The notes: generated from the letters alone by a model not told the origin. A stretch of 52,472 nt of DNA from Chitinophagaceae bacterium UBA1946 (GCA_002336815.1 DDEU01000086.1:1-52472); one strand, 5' to 3'. Counted from the first letter of the stretch, positions 34,599-44,685 are shown. Numbers and translations: made by a program.

Positions 34599-35242
34599 CC
34601 ATCCCTGTTTATAAGGATACAGATCCGCACCGTACAATAGCGATACGCTATCCCAGGAGTGGGAGGGTATCGTTGCCTGGAACTTTCAATTAGATGCAAT
34701 AAAGACCATTCCGGTTTATTAGCGAGGCACCTTAAAAAAAGGATGTTCAACCGGCTTCTTACCCCGAAAATACCTGCTGCCAATTACACCAGGTCTGTCA
34801 TTGCGCATTTCATTTCTTGAAGAATTCTCCTGCGGCCATTAACAAGGGCTCCGGTAACCTGCCGTCCATAAAAAACAATGAATTTCCCGCTGCTGGAATA
34901 AGTTTGCCCCTGCGCCATTGAAAGCCGGTCACGGCTTCGCCGGGAATACATAATTATTTTTCCACATTTGCCGATTATTTGTAGATAACTGTTAGTTCAA
35001 CTGCAGATTTTTTAGAATAAAAAAAAATAAATGCATATTTTACAGCAGAATGTTGGTTAACGAGGGCTGAAAAAGCAGGCAGATCATTTCCGGCACAGAA
35101 TAGGCATCAGTGTAAGCGTTAACAGCATCTGTTCAAATAAGAACTTATCAGCCGGAAAATCACAAATTGGCAACCAATTTGCACAAAAAACCGTCCTGCT
35201 AATGCATGTGTACAAGTAGTAACAAATTAATAACCCTGCACC
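34599..35242. other. Long intergenic stretch with alternative hairpins
   Basis: No gene supported. At 34637-34672 two mutually exclusive stems are possible: ATAGCG (34637) with CGCTAT (34646), or CGATAC (34641) with GTATCG (34667) reinforced by TCCC/GGGA. The region from 34960 to 35060 is A/T-rich. Otherwise unique sequence. Confidence 0.4.
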
Positions 35243-35274
35243 TTGTGTTTTAGGGGTGCGGTAGGTTAATTTTG
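35243..35274 (+). promoter_or_regulatory. Promoter of the second giant gene
   Basis: TTG at 35243-35245 and the -7 box TAATTTTG at 35267-35274, with 21 nt between them, fit the Bacteroidota promoter. The leader is about 110 nt long, with no hairpin or switch recognised. Confidence 0.6.
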
Positions 35275-35389
35275 CACATCCAATATCCACAGGATCACCG
35301 TTGATCTGTACCTGTAAAAACCTTTCACCGGGGCCATCAAAAGCCCTGAGCACTGTTATCCCGTTAATGCCAGTATAAAAAATAGATAG

Positions 35390-38300
35390 ATGAAAAAAAT
35401 CTTTACTACTTCTAACATGTTAAATGCCTGTAGTTGTGGCCGTGTACTCTCGCTGCGACCAATCCTCTTTGCTGTATTGCTGCCATTGGCGGCATTCTTT
35501 TTTTCGGGCAATGTGCAGGCGCAGATTGCAATAGCAAATACAACTCCTGTTACGGAAAATTTTGATGGCATTGGAACTGGCGCCGCAGCGACGTTACCTG
35601 CAAATTGGAAATTTTCGACGGCGGCTACTGCTTCACCTACTTGGGGCGCTGGCGGAAATTTTACTGCGACAAATAACGCAGCAAGTGCAGGCACTCCGAC
35701 TGCTGTTGGTAGATATAATTGGGGTAATGGAACTACAACTACAGACAGGGCATTAGGTGTAATGACAAGTGCAGGCTATGCAACTCCGAATAGTATAATG
35801 GCGTTCTATAGTAATACTAATGCGACATCTAACATAAGTGCACTAACTGTATCCTATGAGATGGAAAGGTATAGGATAAATACTGGTGCGGCGTCTATTG
35901 CTTTTTTTTATTCAACCGATGGTTCAACTTGGACATCGGTTCCTGCCGGTGATATAGCTGTTATTACTACGGGGGCAAACGCATACGATTTTGTTCCTGC
36001 AGGTGCACCATCATCTACAAACGCAGGAACCATAACAAAATCCGGGATAAGTATTACTGGTTTAAACATAGCTAACGGCGGAGCTATCTACCTTCGCTGG
36101 AGTTTAAGCACAGCTTTACCCACACAGGGCATAGGAATAGATAATGTAAGTGTTACGGCAACCTATACGCCAACAATAACTGCTACGGGAAGTTTAACTG
36201 CTGTAAACACAACCCCGGGTTTCGCTTCAGCATTTACAAGCTATTCTTTATCCGGTATATTTTTAACCAATGATATCACTGTTACTCCACCGGCAGGCTT
36301 CGAGGTTTCCCAGGTTCCCGGTGGCGCAGGGCCTTATGCAGCCACACAAACCTTAACCCAGGTGGGGGGAGTTGTTGGTCCCATTACCATTTATGTAAGG
36401 CTGGCAGCAGCCACACCTATAGGTACCTATTCCGGAAATGTTACCAATGTCAGTACCGGCGCTACTACAGTCAATGTAGCCATGCCTGCCAGTGTAGTGG
36501 CCAATGCGCCAACACTCAATGCTCCTACTGTAACAGTTACAGGTAGTACCACCGCAACGCTGGGTGCTACGGTTACCGCCAATGGCGGCGTAGCCCTTTC
36601 GGCAAGAGGTACTTCTTTCAAAACAAGTTCACCGGTTGTTGCTACAGATAACCAGTTGGCAGAAGGGCTTACTGCCGTAGGCGCCTATACACATTCAAGA
36701 AGCGGTTTAAGTCCTCAAACCAAATACTGGTTTGTAGGATACGCCAGTAACCCTGCCGCAACGGGTATTTCCGGGGAGGGAACTTTTTACACGTTTTCTG
36801 AGCCGGTAACAACGCAGGCTGCCAACATGGTTGGTACGCCCATCTCATTTTCGCAGATAGACCTTGCCTGGGATGCTGCAGTGTTCCCGGCAAGCGGCGC
36901 TACCGTTAAAGGCTATGTACTTATCAGGGCTACCAATCCCCAAATACCTACGTTTACTTCTGTGAACGGTACCGTGCCGGCGGCTGGTGTTGGAACCATT
37001 GTTTCCTCCACTATCCTCGACCCTGCCATCACTTATTCTAATGCAGGGCTTACCCAGGGTACTACCTACAATTACCTGCTGGTGCCCTACACATGGGATG
37101 GCGTAAACGCAGCCACCTATAATTATTTAACGGCTTCAGCAGCCACTGCAACTGCCATTACACCACTTGCACCCTGTACACCACCGGTTACACAGGTAAC
37201 TGCTGCACTGGTGGGTGGCGCCACCTCAGGAACGCTTAACATCAGCTGGACTCCCGGCAGCGGTACCAACAGCCTGGTGATCGTTAGGGCCGGAAGTGCC
37301 GTAAGCCAGGCGCCTGTAACAGGAACCCTGTACAACGCCAGCGCTACTTTTGGAGCCGGTGACAACCTGGGTAGTTCTAATTTTGTTTGTTACAGCGGTG
37401 CCGGCAGTTCCTTTACGCTTTCTAATCTTTCTGCCTCCACTACTTATTATGTAGCTGTTTATACGTATAATCTTGCAGGCTATTGTTTCAACCTGGCAGG
37501 TCCTGCTACCGCCAACGGCAGCACTACTGCACCGGCTTCCGTAATAGAAACATTTGAGCCGGGTACCAAGGGCAGCTACACGAATGGCAATGACCTTTGT
37601 AACCTCGGGAACTGGAATTTCAGCAATGCGCTGATTGGCCAGATAGTTGGCAGTGACAGGTTCAATGGCGCTAAATCGGCCCGGATACAAAGCAATGGCT
37701 CCATTACCATGTTGTTCGACAAACCCAATGGTCTTGGTACGGTGTCCGTTAAACATGCTTTGTTTGGAACAGATGCCTCAACAACCTGGCGCCTGGATGT
37801 ATCAGATGATGGTGGTGCCACATTTACCGCTTACCAGAGCCCGGTACAAACCACCAACAGCACAACCTTAAATACCGTTTCCTTTACACCCAATATCACC
37901 GGTAATCTTATCCGTATCAGGATCGTAAAACTGAGCGGCGGAACGAGCAGCAGGTTGAATATTGATGATATCAGCCTTGGTGATTATGTATCTACCAATA
38001 CGGTTACCACCGGCGCTATCGTTGGTTCGCCCTTCTGTATCACCAACTCAACAGGTGCAGGTGTAAGTGTTCCTTTCAGTTCTACCGGTACTTTTAATGC
38101 AGGCAACGTGTATACCGCACAACTAAGTGATGGTACGGGAAGCTTTACCTTGGCACAGGATATCGGTACCCTGGCAAGTGTGGCCAACGCAGGTGTAATT
38201 GCTGCTTCCATACCGGCAGGTACTGTTACCGGTTCGGCCTATAAGATAAGGGTGGTTGCCAGTGACCCGGTGATCACCGGATCGGCCAGTGCAAGTGTTT

Positions 38301-41300
38301 TAACCATTAATCTGAACACGCCTGATGTAACCGGTGTAAGCGGTGGTCCTTCATCCGGTGCGGTAACGGTTAGCTGGACAAATCCAACTGGCTGCTACAA
38401 CGATGTAATGGTGATGGCTTTTACCAGCAGTATTACCTGCGTTCCCGCTGGTAACGGAAGTGCTTATACGGCTAATACCGTTTATGGTTCAGGTACAGCC
38501 TGCAGCGGCGCCTTTACTGTGTACAGGAATGTGGGCAACAGTGTTGTTGTTACAGGCCTCACGAACGGCACCATTTATTATTTCAAAGTATTTGTCAGAA
38601 ACGGTACGGTGTGGAGTACAGGTGTAGAGGTAACGGCTGTACCTTCTGCTGTGGCAGATGGCGATTACCAGTCGCACCAGACCGGAGCTTACAACTCCAC
38701 CACTACCTGGGAAAAAAGGGTGGCAGGTGCATGGACCTATCCTTCACCGGATGTTCCCGGCACCGGTAATGCAGGCACGGCCAATGTTACGGTAAATGCA
38801 GGCCACACGATAAACCTCACCGCTTCTGCTGCTAACCTCGCTATCAAAACACTCACTGTAAATAATACCGGCCGCATCTATGGTTCAAGCGGCACCAATG
38901 TTTACATGACGCTTTATGGCGACATAGTTTGTAATGGCACTATTGGAACAAGCGCTGTTGCCTGGAACTCCCTCAGCTTTAACATGGAGGGTGTAAACAG
39001 CACCATCAGCGGTTCCGGTAATTTCTATGCCTCCAGGTTAAGAAAGAATTTTGCTGTTAATACCACTACCAATCTTATCATCGCCATGAACATGTACCTG
39101 CTCTGGAACACGGGCTCGGGTACTACCATGTATAACAACTCAACCGGTACCAATTTTAATGTGACCGTGAATCAGAACGCCACTTTAACGGCGGTACTGG
39201 CTGGTGCAACTTCCGGTAATATGGCCATTAACAGTACCAACGGAGGTTCGTCCGGAGTTGTTCGGGGCGGAACCTGGACCATCAACGGAACCATGAATAT
39301 TCCTGGTATCCTGTACGCTACCAATGCAGGGAACACGGCCGGAAGTTACAGTTGCAACTGGATCATCGGCAATACAGGGGTGGTAAATTGCAACCAGATC
39401 AATTGTGATGCCAGCGGCGTTTCCGGTCACTCATTCACTATTCTGAATGGCGGACGGTTGAACATTAATACCGCCGTAGGCTTTAACACTGCTACCGCTA
39501 CCAGTTTCAGCGCTACCAACAATACCTGGAACCTGCAGCCTGGTTCGATCGTTGAATATTCTGCACCATCCGGCATTACACATATCTTAACGGATCTTAC
39601 CTATTCTAACCTGGTGGTTTCAGGAAGCGGTACCAAAGATTTTATTGCAAGCAACCTTTCTCAAACAGGTATTACACTAACAGTGAACAGGAACCTCACC
39701 ATCAGTGGTTCTTCAGTGCTGGATCCTTCTAATCCCGGCTTAACCAATCCGTCCAACGCCATTAATGTGGGAGGCAACTGGAATAACTATGGTACTGCCG
39801 GCTTTAATGAAGCTTTCAGCAATGTCACCTTCAATGGATTTACCGCAGGTGGCCAAAAGATATATTGCCCCGGTGGAGAGAATTTTTATAACATGACCGT
39901 AAGTAATACAGATGCAGCGGGTGCCGAACTGAATACAGATGTTACGGTTGCCAACGACCTTAATCTTGGTGCAGTGGGACGGCTTTTCTTTGGTCCAACG
40001 CCAAGCATCATGAAGCTCACTAAAATGACCAATGCATCCAACAGTTTCCTCGGTAGCGGTACTGCACTGGTAGATATGTCGCAGTCTGCCAGTACCATGT
40101 ACATCGGTTGCGAAACAGCCACTTACTCCGGCGGTTTCAATGCCGGTACTACTTCGCTTGTGAACTATTACAGGGATATGGCCGTTTCCGGAACAAGTGG
40201 CAACCAGGATGTATTGACCGGCATTACGTATGCCAACCTCAGCCTTTCCGGGTCTGACCTGAAGAAAACCAACGCCGACTTTACCGTGACGCAAACGCTC
40301 ACTATCGATGGTTCCAGCACTTCGCTGGAAGCAAATACCATCGGCAAAACGCTTACCCTTGGAGGTAACCTCACCCTCAGTGGTGGCGGTACAATGGGCG
40401 GAGCGCTTGGCACCAGTTGTCTTGCCAATTTAAGCATTGCTACCTCAGCCGCCAGTGCAGCCCTTGCGCAAACCTTTAACGGGGGATTTAGCCCGATCAA
40501 CTGTTTCAATCTTACAACAGATAAATCTGCCAATGGAATCATACTGAATGCAGGCAATACGAACCTCACCATTTCCAATAATCTAACCCAAACAACAGCG
40601 GCGCAGTTAACGCCGAATGACAACAGGGTTAAACTGGGTAATGTATGGAGTATCTGGGGACCGGCAGCCTTCAACAAAGGAACATCTACTTTTGAGTACA
40701 CGGGCGCTGTTGCACAAACCATTGTTGGAGTTAATTATTTTAACCTGGAGTCATCCGGCACCGGTACACGTACCATGTCTATCTTAAACCCTATTGGCAT
40801 TGCGAATATCTTTACGCCGTTTACCAATGTGTACAACTTTACCGGAAGTACAGTTGACTACAATGGAGCAACCGACCAGAGTATTGCACCGTTCACAGCT
40901 AATATTTTAACGGTTGGCCGCACTTATGATAACCTCACCTTATCTAATACAGGCATTAAATCACTTACCGCCAACACGGATGTAGAAGGTGCTTTAACAT
41001 TAAACAATACCATCACTTTTGCACTCGATGCCAATTACCTTGGCCTGAAATCTACTGCCACTCAAACGGCCAGGGTAGCGCCGGTATCGGCTTCGGCCAG
41101 CATTACTTATGGCACAGGACGTTTTGTTGCAGAAAGGTATTACCCTGCAAGAAGAGCATGGAGACTGATCACAGCGCCTGTAACGGCCGATGCTGCTAAA
41201 ACATTGTTCAACTCATGGCAGGTTGGTGCTGCATCACCTATTGGTGTGGGTACCTATATCAGCGGTCCGGGCGAAACACCGGCCAATGGCCTGGACGTTA

Positions 41301-42871
41301 CGCCGCAGCATAATTATTCTTTAAAAACATTTAACCAGGCCACTAGCGCTTTTGATGGCGTAGGCAATACAAAAACTGCCCTTATTTCAGGCGTTACCGG
41401 TACGGCAGGTGTGCCGGACAATATCGGCTATTTCATGTTTGTGAGAGGTGATAGAACGCCTGCCAACGTGAATGCTTTCAATCCATCGGGTGCTGTAGTA
41501 GAAACTACGCTGAAGGATACGGGCAAGATACAGGTGCAATCCTATACCTTCCCGGCCAACCCAAGCATAGGACCAAACAGGTACACGCTCATTGGTAATC
41601 CATATGCATCACCGGTAGATTTTGCATCACTCGGCAGAACAGGTGTTGTCAATAAGTTCCAGGCCTGGGATCCCAAGCTGAACACAGTTGGAGGTTATGT
41701 AGTAGTTGATCTTACAGCAGGCCCTGCGGTGATTGTTCCGGTGGGTTCTACTCAAACACAGATCATCCAGTCGCACCAGGCATTTTTGGTAGAAACCAAT
41801 AATGCTTCTTCACCCAGCGTTTCCTTTGGAGAAGCGGCCAAGTCATCTACCAATAACCTTACCCTGTTCAGGCCGGTAAGAACAATTCCATCCGTTGCGA
41901 TCAATTTACATACAGTAAATACGGATGGTACCAGCAACCTGGCAGATGGCGTGCTGGCTCAATACGGCGACCAGTTCTCTGCTGCTGTTGACCAGTTTGA
42001 TGCGTTGAAATTCAGCAATATCAACGAAACATTTGCCATCCTGGATAATAACAATGCATTCATGCTGGAGCGCAGGCCGGCTCCACGGGTAAATGATACG
42101 GTGTTCCTCAGCCTTAAACGCAGCAGGCAGTTGAACTACCGCTTTAACGTGATAGCGGATAATTTCAGGGCCGGCAATCTTTCGGCTTACCTGGTAGACA
42201 AATATAAAAAGACGAGCACGGCATTGAGTATGCAGGGCGATACCTGGGTTGATTTCAGCATAACGGGTGATGCCGCTTCTGCTGCAGCCGACCGTTTTTA
42301 CATCATCTTCAAAAAAGCTGTTCGTTTTCATCACATTGATGCGGTTGTAACAGCGGGAGATATTACAGTGAACTGGCTTACCGAGAATGAAGCTGATATT
42401 ACAACCTATGAAGTTGAACGCTCGGCAGACAATGAGCATTTTGAGAAGATCGCAACAGTGATACCTTCAAAAACAGAAGGTACAGCAGGATACAGTTCAG
42501 TAGACCTGAACCCCGTACCCGGCGTATATTACTACCGTGTGAAGGGAACAAGTAATTCCGGCGCCTTTGGCTACACTGAATCGGTAAAAGTGAAGATGGC
42601 TGTAACAAGATCTCACCTGTACGTATACCCCAATCCTGTAACGGGTGGCAGTATTGGTTTGCAGATGAGCAGTTTGCCTGCGGGTGCTTATGCTGTAAAA
42701 CTGGTGGCTACAAACGGGCAGGTGCTCTTGAATACAAAATTGCAGCACAGCAAAGACCGGGCTGCTGAAATGATTACTTATCCATCTTCCATCACACCCG
42801 GTACTTACCAGCTTGAAGTAACAGGACCGGATAAGGTAAAATCTGCACTTAGCGTGGTGATCGGAAAATAA
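35390..42871 (+). CDS. Second giant modular T9SS surface protein
   Basis: A 2493-residue exported protein. Signal peptide within residues about 24-44 (PILFAVLLPLAAFFFSGNVQAQ, with an unusually long N-region; a start at Met10 is possible). An N-terminal lectin-like domain (about 45-260) has ENFDGIGTG. An Ig-like segment follows (SLTAVNTTPGFASAF), then one ~95-residue GATVTANGG module also present in the first giant protein (residues about 375-465), then fibronectin-III-like segments. A long Thr/Asn/Ser-rich beta-helix-like region (about 1090-1900) holds many LTLGGNLTLSG-type motifs. The C-terminal T9SS type A domain is VYPNPVTGGSIGL, PGTYQLEV, then LSVVIGK. It ends at a strong terminator. Probably a surface adhesin or matrix protein. 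Confidence 0.92.
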   Translation: MKKIFTTSNMLNACSCGRVLSLRPILFAVLLPLAAFFFSGNVQAQIAIANTTPVTENFDGIGTGAAATLPANWKFSTAATASPTWGAGGNFTATNNAASAGTPTAVGRYNWGNGTTTTDRALGVMTSAGYATPNSIMAFYSNTNATSNISALTVSYEMERYRINTGAASIAFFYSTDGSTWTSVPAGDIAVITTGANAYDFVPAGAPSSTNAGTITKSGISITGLNIANGGAIYLRWSLSTALPTQGIGIDNVSVTATYTPTITATGSLTAVNTTPGFASAFTSYSLSGIFLTNDITVTPPAGFEVSQVPGGAGPYAATQTLTQVGGVVGPITIYVRLAAATPIGTYSGNVTNVSTGATTVNVAMPASVVANAPTLNAPTVTVTGSTTATLGATVTANGGVALSARGTSFKTSSPVVATDNQLAEGLTAVGAYTHSRSGLSPQTKYWFVGYASNPAATGISGEGTFYTFSEPVTTQAANMVGTPISFSQIDLAWDAAVFPASGATVKGYVLIRATNPQIPTFTSVNGTVPAAGVGTIVSSTILDPAITYSNAGLTQGTTYNYLLVPYTWDGVNAATYNYLTASAATATAITPLAPCTPPVTQVTAALVGGATSGTLNISWTPGSGTNSLVIVRAGSAVSQAPVTGTLYNASATFGAGDNLGSSNFVCYSGAGSSFTLSNLSASTTYYVAVYTYNLAGYCFNLAGPATANGSTTAPASVIETFEPGTKGSYTNGNDLCNLGNWNFSNALIGQIVGSDRFNGAKSARIQSNGSITMLFDKPNGLGTVSVKHALFGTDASTTWRLDVSDDGGATFTAYQSPVQTTNSTTLNTVSFTPNITGNLIRIRIVKLSGGTSSRLNIDDISLGDYVSTNTVTTGAIVGSPFCITNSTGAGVSVPFSSTGTFNAGNVYTAQLSDGTGSFTLAQDIGTLASVANAGVIAASIPAGTVTGSAYKIRVVASDPVITGSASASVLTINLNTPDVTGVSGGPSSGAVTVSWTNPTGCYNDVMVMAFTSSITCVPAGNGSAYTANTVYGSGTACSGAFTVYRNVGNSVVVTGLTNGTIYYFKVFVRNGTVWSTGVEVTAVPSAVADGDYQSHQTGAYNSTTTWEKRVAGAWTYPSPDVPGTGNAGTANVTVNAGHTINLTASAANLAIKTLTVNNTGRIYGSSGTNVYMTLYGDIVCNGTIGTSAVAWNSLSFNMEGVNSTISGSGNFYASRLRKNFAVNTTTNLIIAMNMYLLWNTGSGTTMYNNSTGTNFNVTVNQNATLTAVLAGATSGNMAINSTNGGSSGVVRGGTWTINGTMNIPGILYATNAGNTAGSYSCNWIIGNTGVVNCNQINCDASGVSGHSFTILNGGRLNINTAVGFNTATATSFSATNNTWNLQPGSIVEYSAPSGITHILTDLTYSNLVVSGSGTKDFIASNLSQTGITLTVNRNLTISGSSVLDPSNPGLTNPSNAINVGGNWNNYGTAGFNEAFSNVTFNGFTAGGQKIYCPGGENFYNMTVSNTDAAGAELNTDVTVANDLNLGAVGRLFFGPTPSIMKLTKMTNASNSFLGSGTALVDMSQSASTMYIGCETATYSGGFNAGTTSLVNYYRDMAVSGTSGNQDVLTGITYANLSLSGSDLKKTNADFTVTQTLTIDGSSTSLEANTIGKTLTLGGNLTLSGGGTMGGALGTSCLANLSIATSAASAALAQTFNGGFSPINCFNLTTDKSANGIILNAGNTNLTISNNLTQTTAAQLTPNDNRVKLGNVWSIWGPAAFNKGTSTFEYTGAVAQTIVGVNYFNLESSGTGTRTMSILNPIGIANIFTPFTNVYNFTGSTVDYNGATDQSIAPFTANILTVGRTYDNLTLSNTGIKSLTANTDVEGALTLNNTITFALDANYLGLKSTATQTARVAPVSASASITYGTGRFVAERYYPARRAWRLITAPVTADAAKTLFNSWQVGAASPIGVGTYISGPGETPANGLDVTPQHNYSLKTFNQATSAFDGVGNTKTALISGVTGTAGVPDNIGYFMFVRGDRTPANVNAFNPSGAVVETTLKDTGKIQVQSYTFPANPSIGPNRYTLIGNPYASPVDFASLGRTGVVNKFQAWDPKLNTVGGYVVVDLTAGPAVIVPVGSTQTQIIQSHQAFLVETNNASSPSVSFGEAAKSSTNNLTLFRPVRTIPSVAINLHTVNTDGTSNLADGVLAQYGDQFSAAVDQFDALKFSNINETFAILDNNNAFMLERRPAPRVNDTVFLSLKRSRQLNYRFNVIADNFRAGNLSAYLVDKYKKTSTALSMQGDTWVDFSITGDAASAAADRFYIIFKKAVRFHHIDAVVTAGDITVNWLTENEADITTYEVERSADNEHFEKIATVIPSKTEGTAGYSSVDLNPVPGVYYYRVKGTSNSGAFGYTESVKVKMAVTRSHLYVYPNPVTGGSIGLQMSSLPAGAYAVKLVATNGQVLLNTKLQHSKDRAAEMITYPSSITPGTYQLEVTGPDKVKSALSVVIGK

Positions 42872-42896
42872 CACTATCAATCATCAATAAGGTTGG

Positions 42897-42928
42897 TCCC
42901 GTGAGCATTGGCTCACGGGATTTTTTTT
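42897..42928 (+). terminator. Strong Rho-independent terminator
   Basis: Perfect 10-bp stem (42897-42906 with 42911-42920), ATTG loop, then eight T. It is 25 nt downstream of the giant gene stop. Confidence 0.95.
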
Positions 42929-43041
42929 GCTATTGCTCTGCGTATAGCCAGGTGAATACTTTCATTGCTGCAGGTTTTGCCCAGCCGGGAGTGCCTGGGC
43001 ACAATAGCACCTCGTAAACCTGCAGGAGCCGCTGAAAATAA

Positions 43042-43083
43042 TTTTGTATATTATAAGTGTACTTATTATATTTGCACTTATTA
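43042..43083 (+). promoter_or_regulatory. Promoter with candidate MarR operator
   Basis: TTTTG (43042-43046) and TATATTTG (43067-43074), 20 nt apart, form a good Bacteroidota promoter. Inverted half-sites ATAAGTG (43053-43059) and CACTTAT (43075-43081) flank the -7 box, and another ACTTAT lies at 43061. The downstream operon encodes a MarR regulator, so autorepression is likely. Confidence 0.6.
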
Positions 43084-43110
43084 AATTATTCAAACAAAAA
43101 ATTAAAAACC

Positions 43111-43160
43111 ATGTGGGCTAAATCGTACAGTATTACAACCAGGGAAGTTACAAGAGCAGA
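43111..43160 (+). other. Out-of-frame N-terminal segment of the SRPBCC gene
   Basis: ATG 43111 opens a frame encoding MWAKSYSITTREVTR, the usual first strand of this family, but the frame then shifts at an AGAG tract (43153-43156) relative to the following domain. The frame of the downstream domain, traced upward, gives EQMWKLF from 43154. A 2-nt loss or 1-nt gain explains it. Continuing the first frame ends after about 20 more codons at a TGA. Confidence 0.6.
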
Positions 43161-43528
43161 TGTGGAAGTTGTTTGCCGATGTAAACAACTGGCATACCTG
43201 GGACGGTGGAGTTGAATTTGCAAAAATGGAAGGCAGGTTTGAAAAAGGCAATCATTTTCTTTTTAAACCTAAGGGTGGGCCGACTTTGAAAATCGGGATC
43301 GTGGAAGCTACCGAAAGTAAAAGTTTTACAGACTTTACGAAATTCCCGTTGGCTAAGATGTATGGGGTACATACTTTTGAAGAGACCGCCGGGGGATTAA
43401 CAATTACAACAACCATGAAAGTTGAAGGAGTGCTTGGATTTCTCTGGAGAAAAATAGTAGCTCAAAAGATCGTTGACGGGTTACCGGCAGATATGGAGCA
43501 ACAGATCAAAACCGCAAAAACATTATGA
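43160..43528 (+). CDS. SRPBCC-domain (polyketide-cyclase-like) protein, N-terminus frameshifted
   Basis: A 122-residue product if translated from ATG 43160. It contains most of a START/SRPBCC helix-grip domain that binds hydrophobic ligands: WKLFADVNNWHTWDGG (helix 1), then FLFKPKGGPTLKIGI, FPLAKMYGVH and TTTMKVEGVLGFLWRKIV. The first beta-strand is missing because of the frame break at 43153-43156, so the intact protein would be about 138 residues. It shares a promoter with the MarR gene, and the stop overlaps that gene's start as ATGA. Its partner is therefore probably the ligand sensed or bound near the regulator. It may be a sequencing error, a real inactivation, or a programmed site. Confidence 0.7.
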   Translation: MWKLFADVNNWHTWDGGVEFAKMEGRFEKGNHFLFKPKGGPTLKIGIVEATESKSFTDFTKFPLAKMYGVHTFEETAGGLTITTTMKVEGVLGFLWRKIVAQKIVDGLPADMEQQIKTAKTL

Positions 43529-43998
43529 AGTCAGCCGATAACAGCTTTGCTGTAGATAAAACGGAAGACAGTTCCGGTTTTTTATTGTGGCAGGTGACCA
43601 ACCTGTGGCAGCGTGAAATAAGAAAAACACTTGAACCGTTGGGTTTAACCCATTCGCAATTTGTGCTGATGGCCAGTATTCATTGGCTTACCTTACACAA
43701 GCAGGAAGTAACGCAGGTATTACTGTCTAACAGTACAAAGATCGATCCCATGACCACTTCCACTGTTTTAAGGACCTTGCAGGCAAAAGGTTTTTTAGAT
43801 AGACAGCAACACCTTACAGATACCAGGGCCAAAACGATAACGCTTACCGGCAGCGGAGTAAAAATAATAAAGCAGGCAGTAAAAAAAGTGGAAGCCTTTG
43901 ACCAATCTTTTTTTTCAGCATTGGGTGTGGGCACTTCGTCATTTAACCGGCAACTATTGGCGCTGCTTTCACAGGCAGGCCTGGAAAGCAAAAAATAA
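43525..43998 (+). CDS. MarR-family transcriptional regulator
   Basis: A 157-residue winged-helix regulator. Dimer helix (about 20-45, LLWQVTNLWQREIRKTLEPLGL), HTH about 60-110 (VLMASIHWL, VTQVLLSNSTKIDPMTTSTVLRTLQAKGFL), wing with the conserved DTRAKTITLTGSG, and C-terminal dimer helices. MarR proteins repress genes until a small ligand, often aromatic, binds. It overlaps the SRPBCC gene by 4 nt (ATGA), so translation is probably coupled. The inverted repeat flanking the operon's -7 box (43053-43081) is the likely operator. Confidence 0.93.
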   Translation: MKSADNSFAVDKTEDSSGFLLWQVTNLWQREIRKTLEPLGLTHSQFVLMASIHWLTLHKQEVTQVLLSNSTKIDPMTTSTVLRTLQAKGFLDRQQHLTDTRAKTITLTGSGVKIIKQAVKKVEAFDQSFFSALGVGTSSFNRQLLALLSQAGLESKK

Positions 43999-44144
43999 TC
44001 TATTGACTAAGGGGAATTGCAGCGAATAAGATCGCTTTGTTTTTCTGCCATTTCAATCCCATCATCTTCTGCTGCACCCGCTGCGGAACGCTTCTTAGCT
44101 GCATACTATTTCTTAAAGCGTAAATTGGAAAGGATGGGGATGTA

Positions 44145-44444
44145 TTATTTGATCAAACCAAAAACTAACAGTAAAATAATGATCACAATTCCGATAAGGG
44201 ATATGATAAATAAATAATCTGCGATCGACTCAAACTTTTCTTCCCTGCCAGGATCTGTAGTGCGGATGGAAATAAATGAAAACAGGCAGGAACAGGCTAA
44301 TAATAATGCAATGATGGAAGTGAATTCATCAATAACACTGGAAGTAGCTTTATTGGTAAGGTGCAACGAAGTAATAACAAAGAGGCAAAATCCAAGGAGA
44401 TTGGCAGATGTAGGTAAAATATGCTGGGATGTATTGTTAGCCAT
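44145..44444 (-). CDS. Small integral membrane protein of unknown function
   Basis: A 99-residue protein with three hydrophobic helices (about 13-30 LLGFCLFVITSLHL; 39-59 FTSIIALLLACSCLFSFISI; 76-97 YLFIISLIGIVIIILLLVFGL), separated by a polar loop around PGREEKFESIADY. A soluble acidic loop between helices 2 and 3 is the only distinctive trait. No function. It stands between the MarR operon and mdh and is oriented like mdh, but 260 nt and a terminator-like hairpin lie between them. Confidence 0.68.
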   Translation of the reverse strand: MANNTSQHILPTSANLLGFCLFVITSLHLTNKATSSVIDEFTSIIALLLACSCLFSFISIRTTDPGREEKFESIADYLFIISLIGIVIIILLLVFGLIK

Positions 44445-44652
44445 AAGTTCAATGGCAAAAGTATTGGGTTTAAAACATTCAACTGCCGGGTCACCTGTTA
44501 AAGAAATTCCTATTTACAAACCCTTTGTGAAAGCATTAACGTCAACGCTCCAATAGCTCATATTGCTGCAGCAACCGGATTGGTCAGGTGAAGGATTTTC
44601 CTGGAACCTTTGCTCCGCCTTGCCATCCCTGGTACAGTGTTCCAGTGTTCAT

Positions 44653-44685
44653 AAAAAAACGATCTTCCTTTTGAGAAGACCGTTT
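44653..44685 (-). terminator. Terminator of the mdh gene
   Basis: Read on the minus strand: an 11-bp stem (44675-44685 with 44657-44667, one G-T pair), a 7-nt loop and then a run of seven T. It ends the mdh transcript. Confidence 0.8.

Noticed and set aside
35356..42880. Minus- and plus-strand frames within the second giant gene
   Set aside because: Same explanation: shadows of a biased, repetitive sense gene without start signals or domains.
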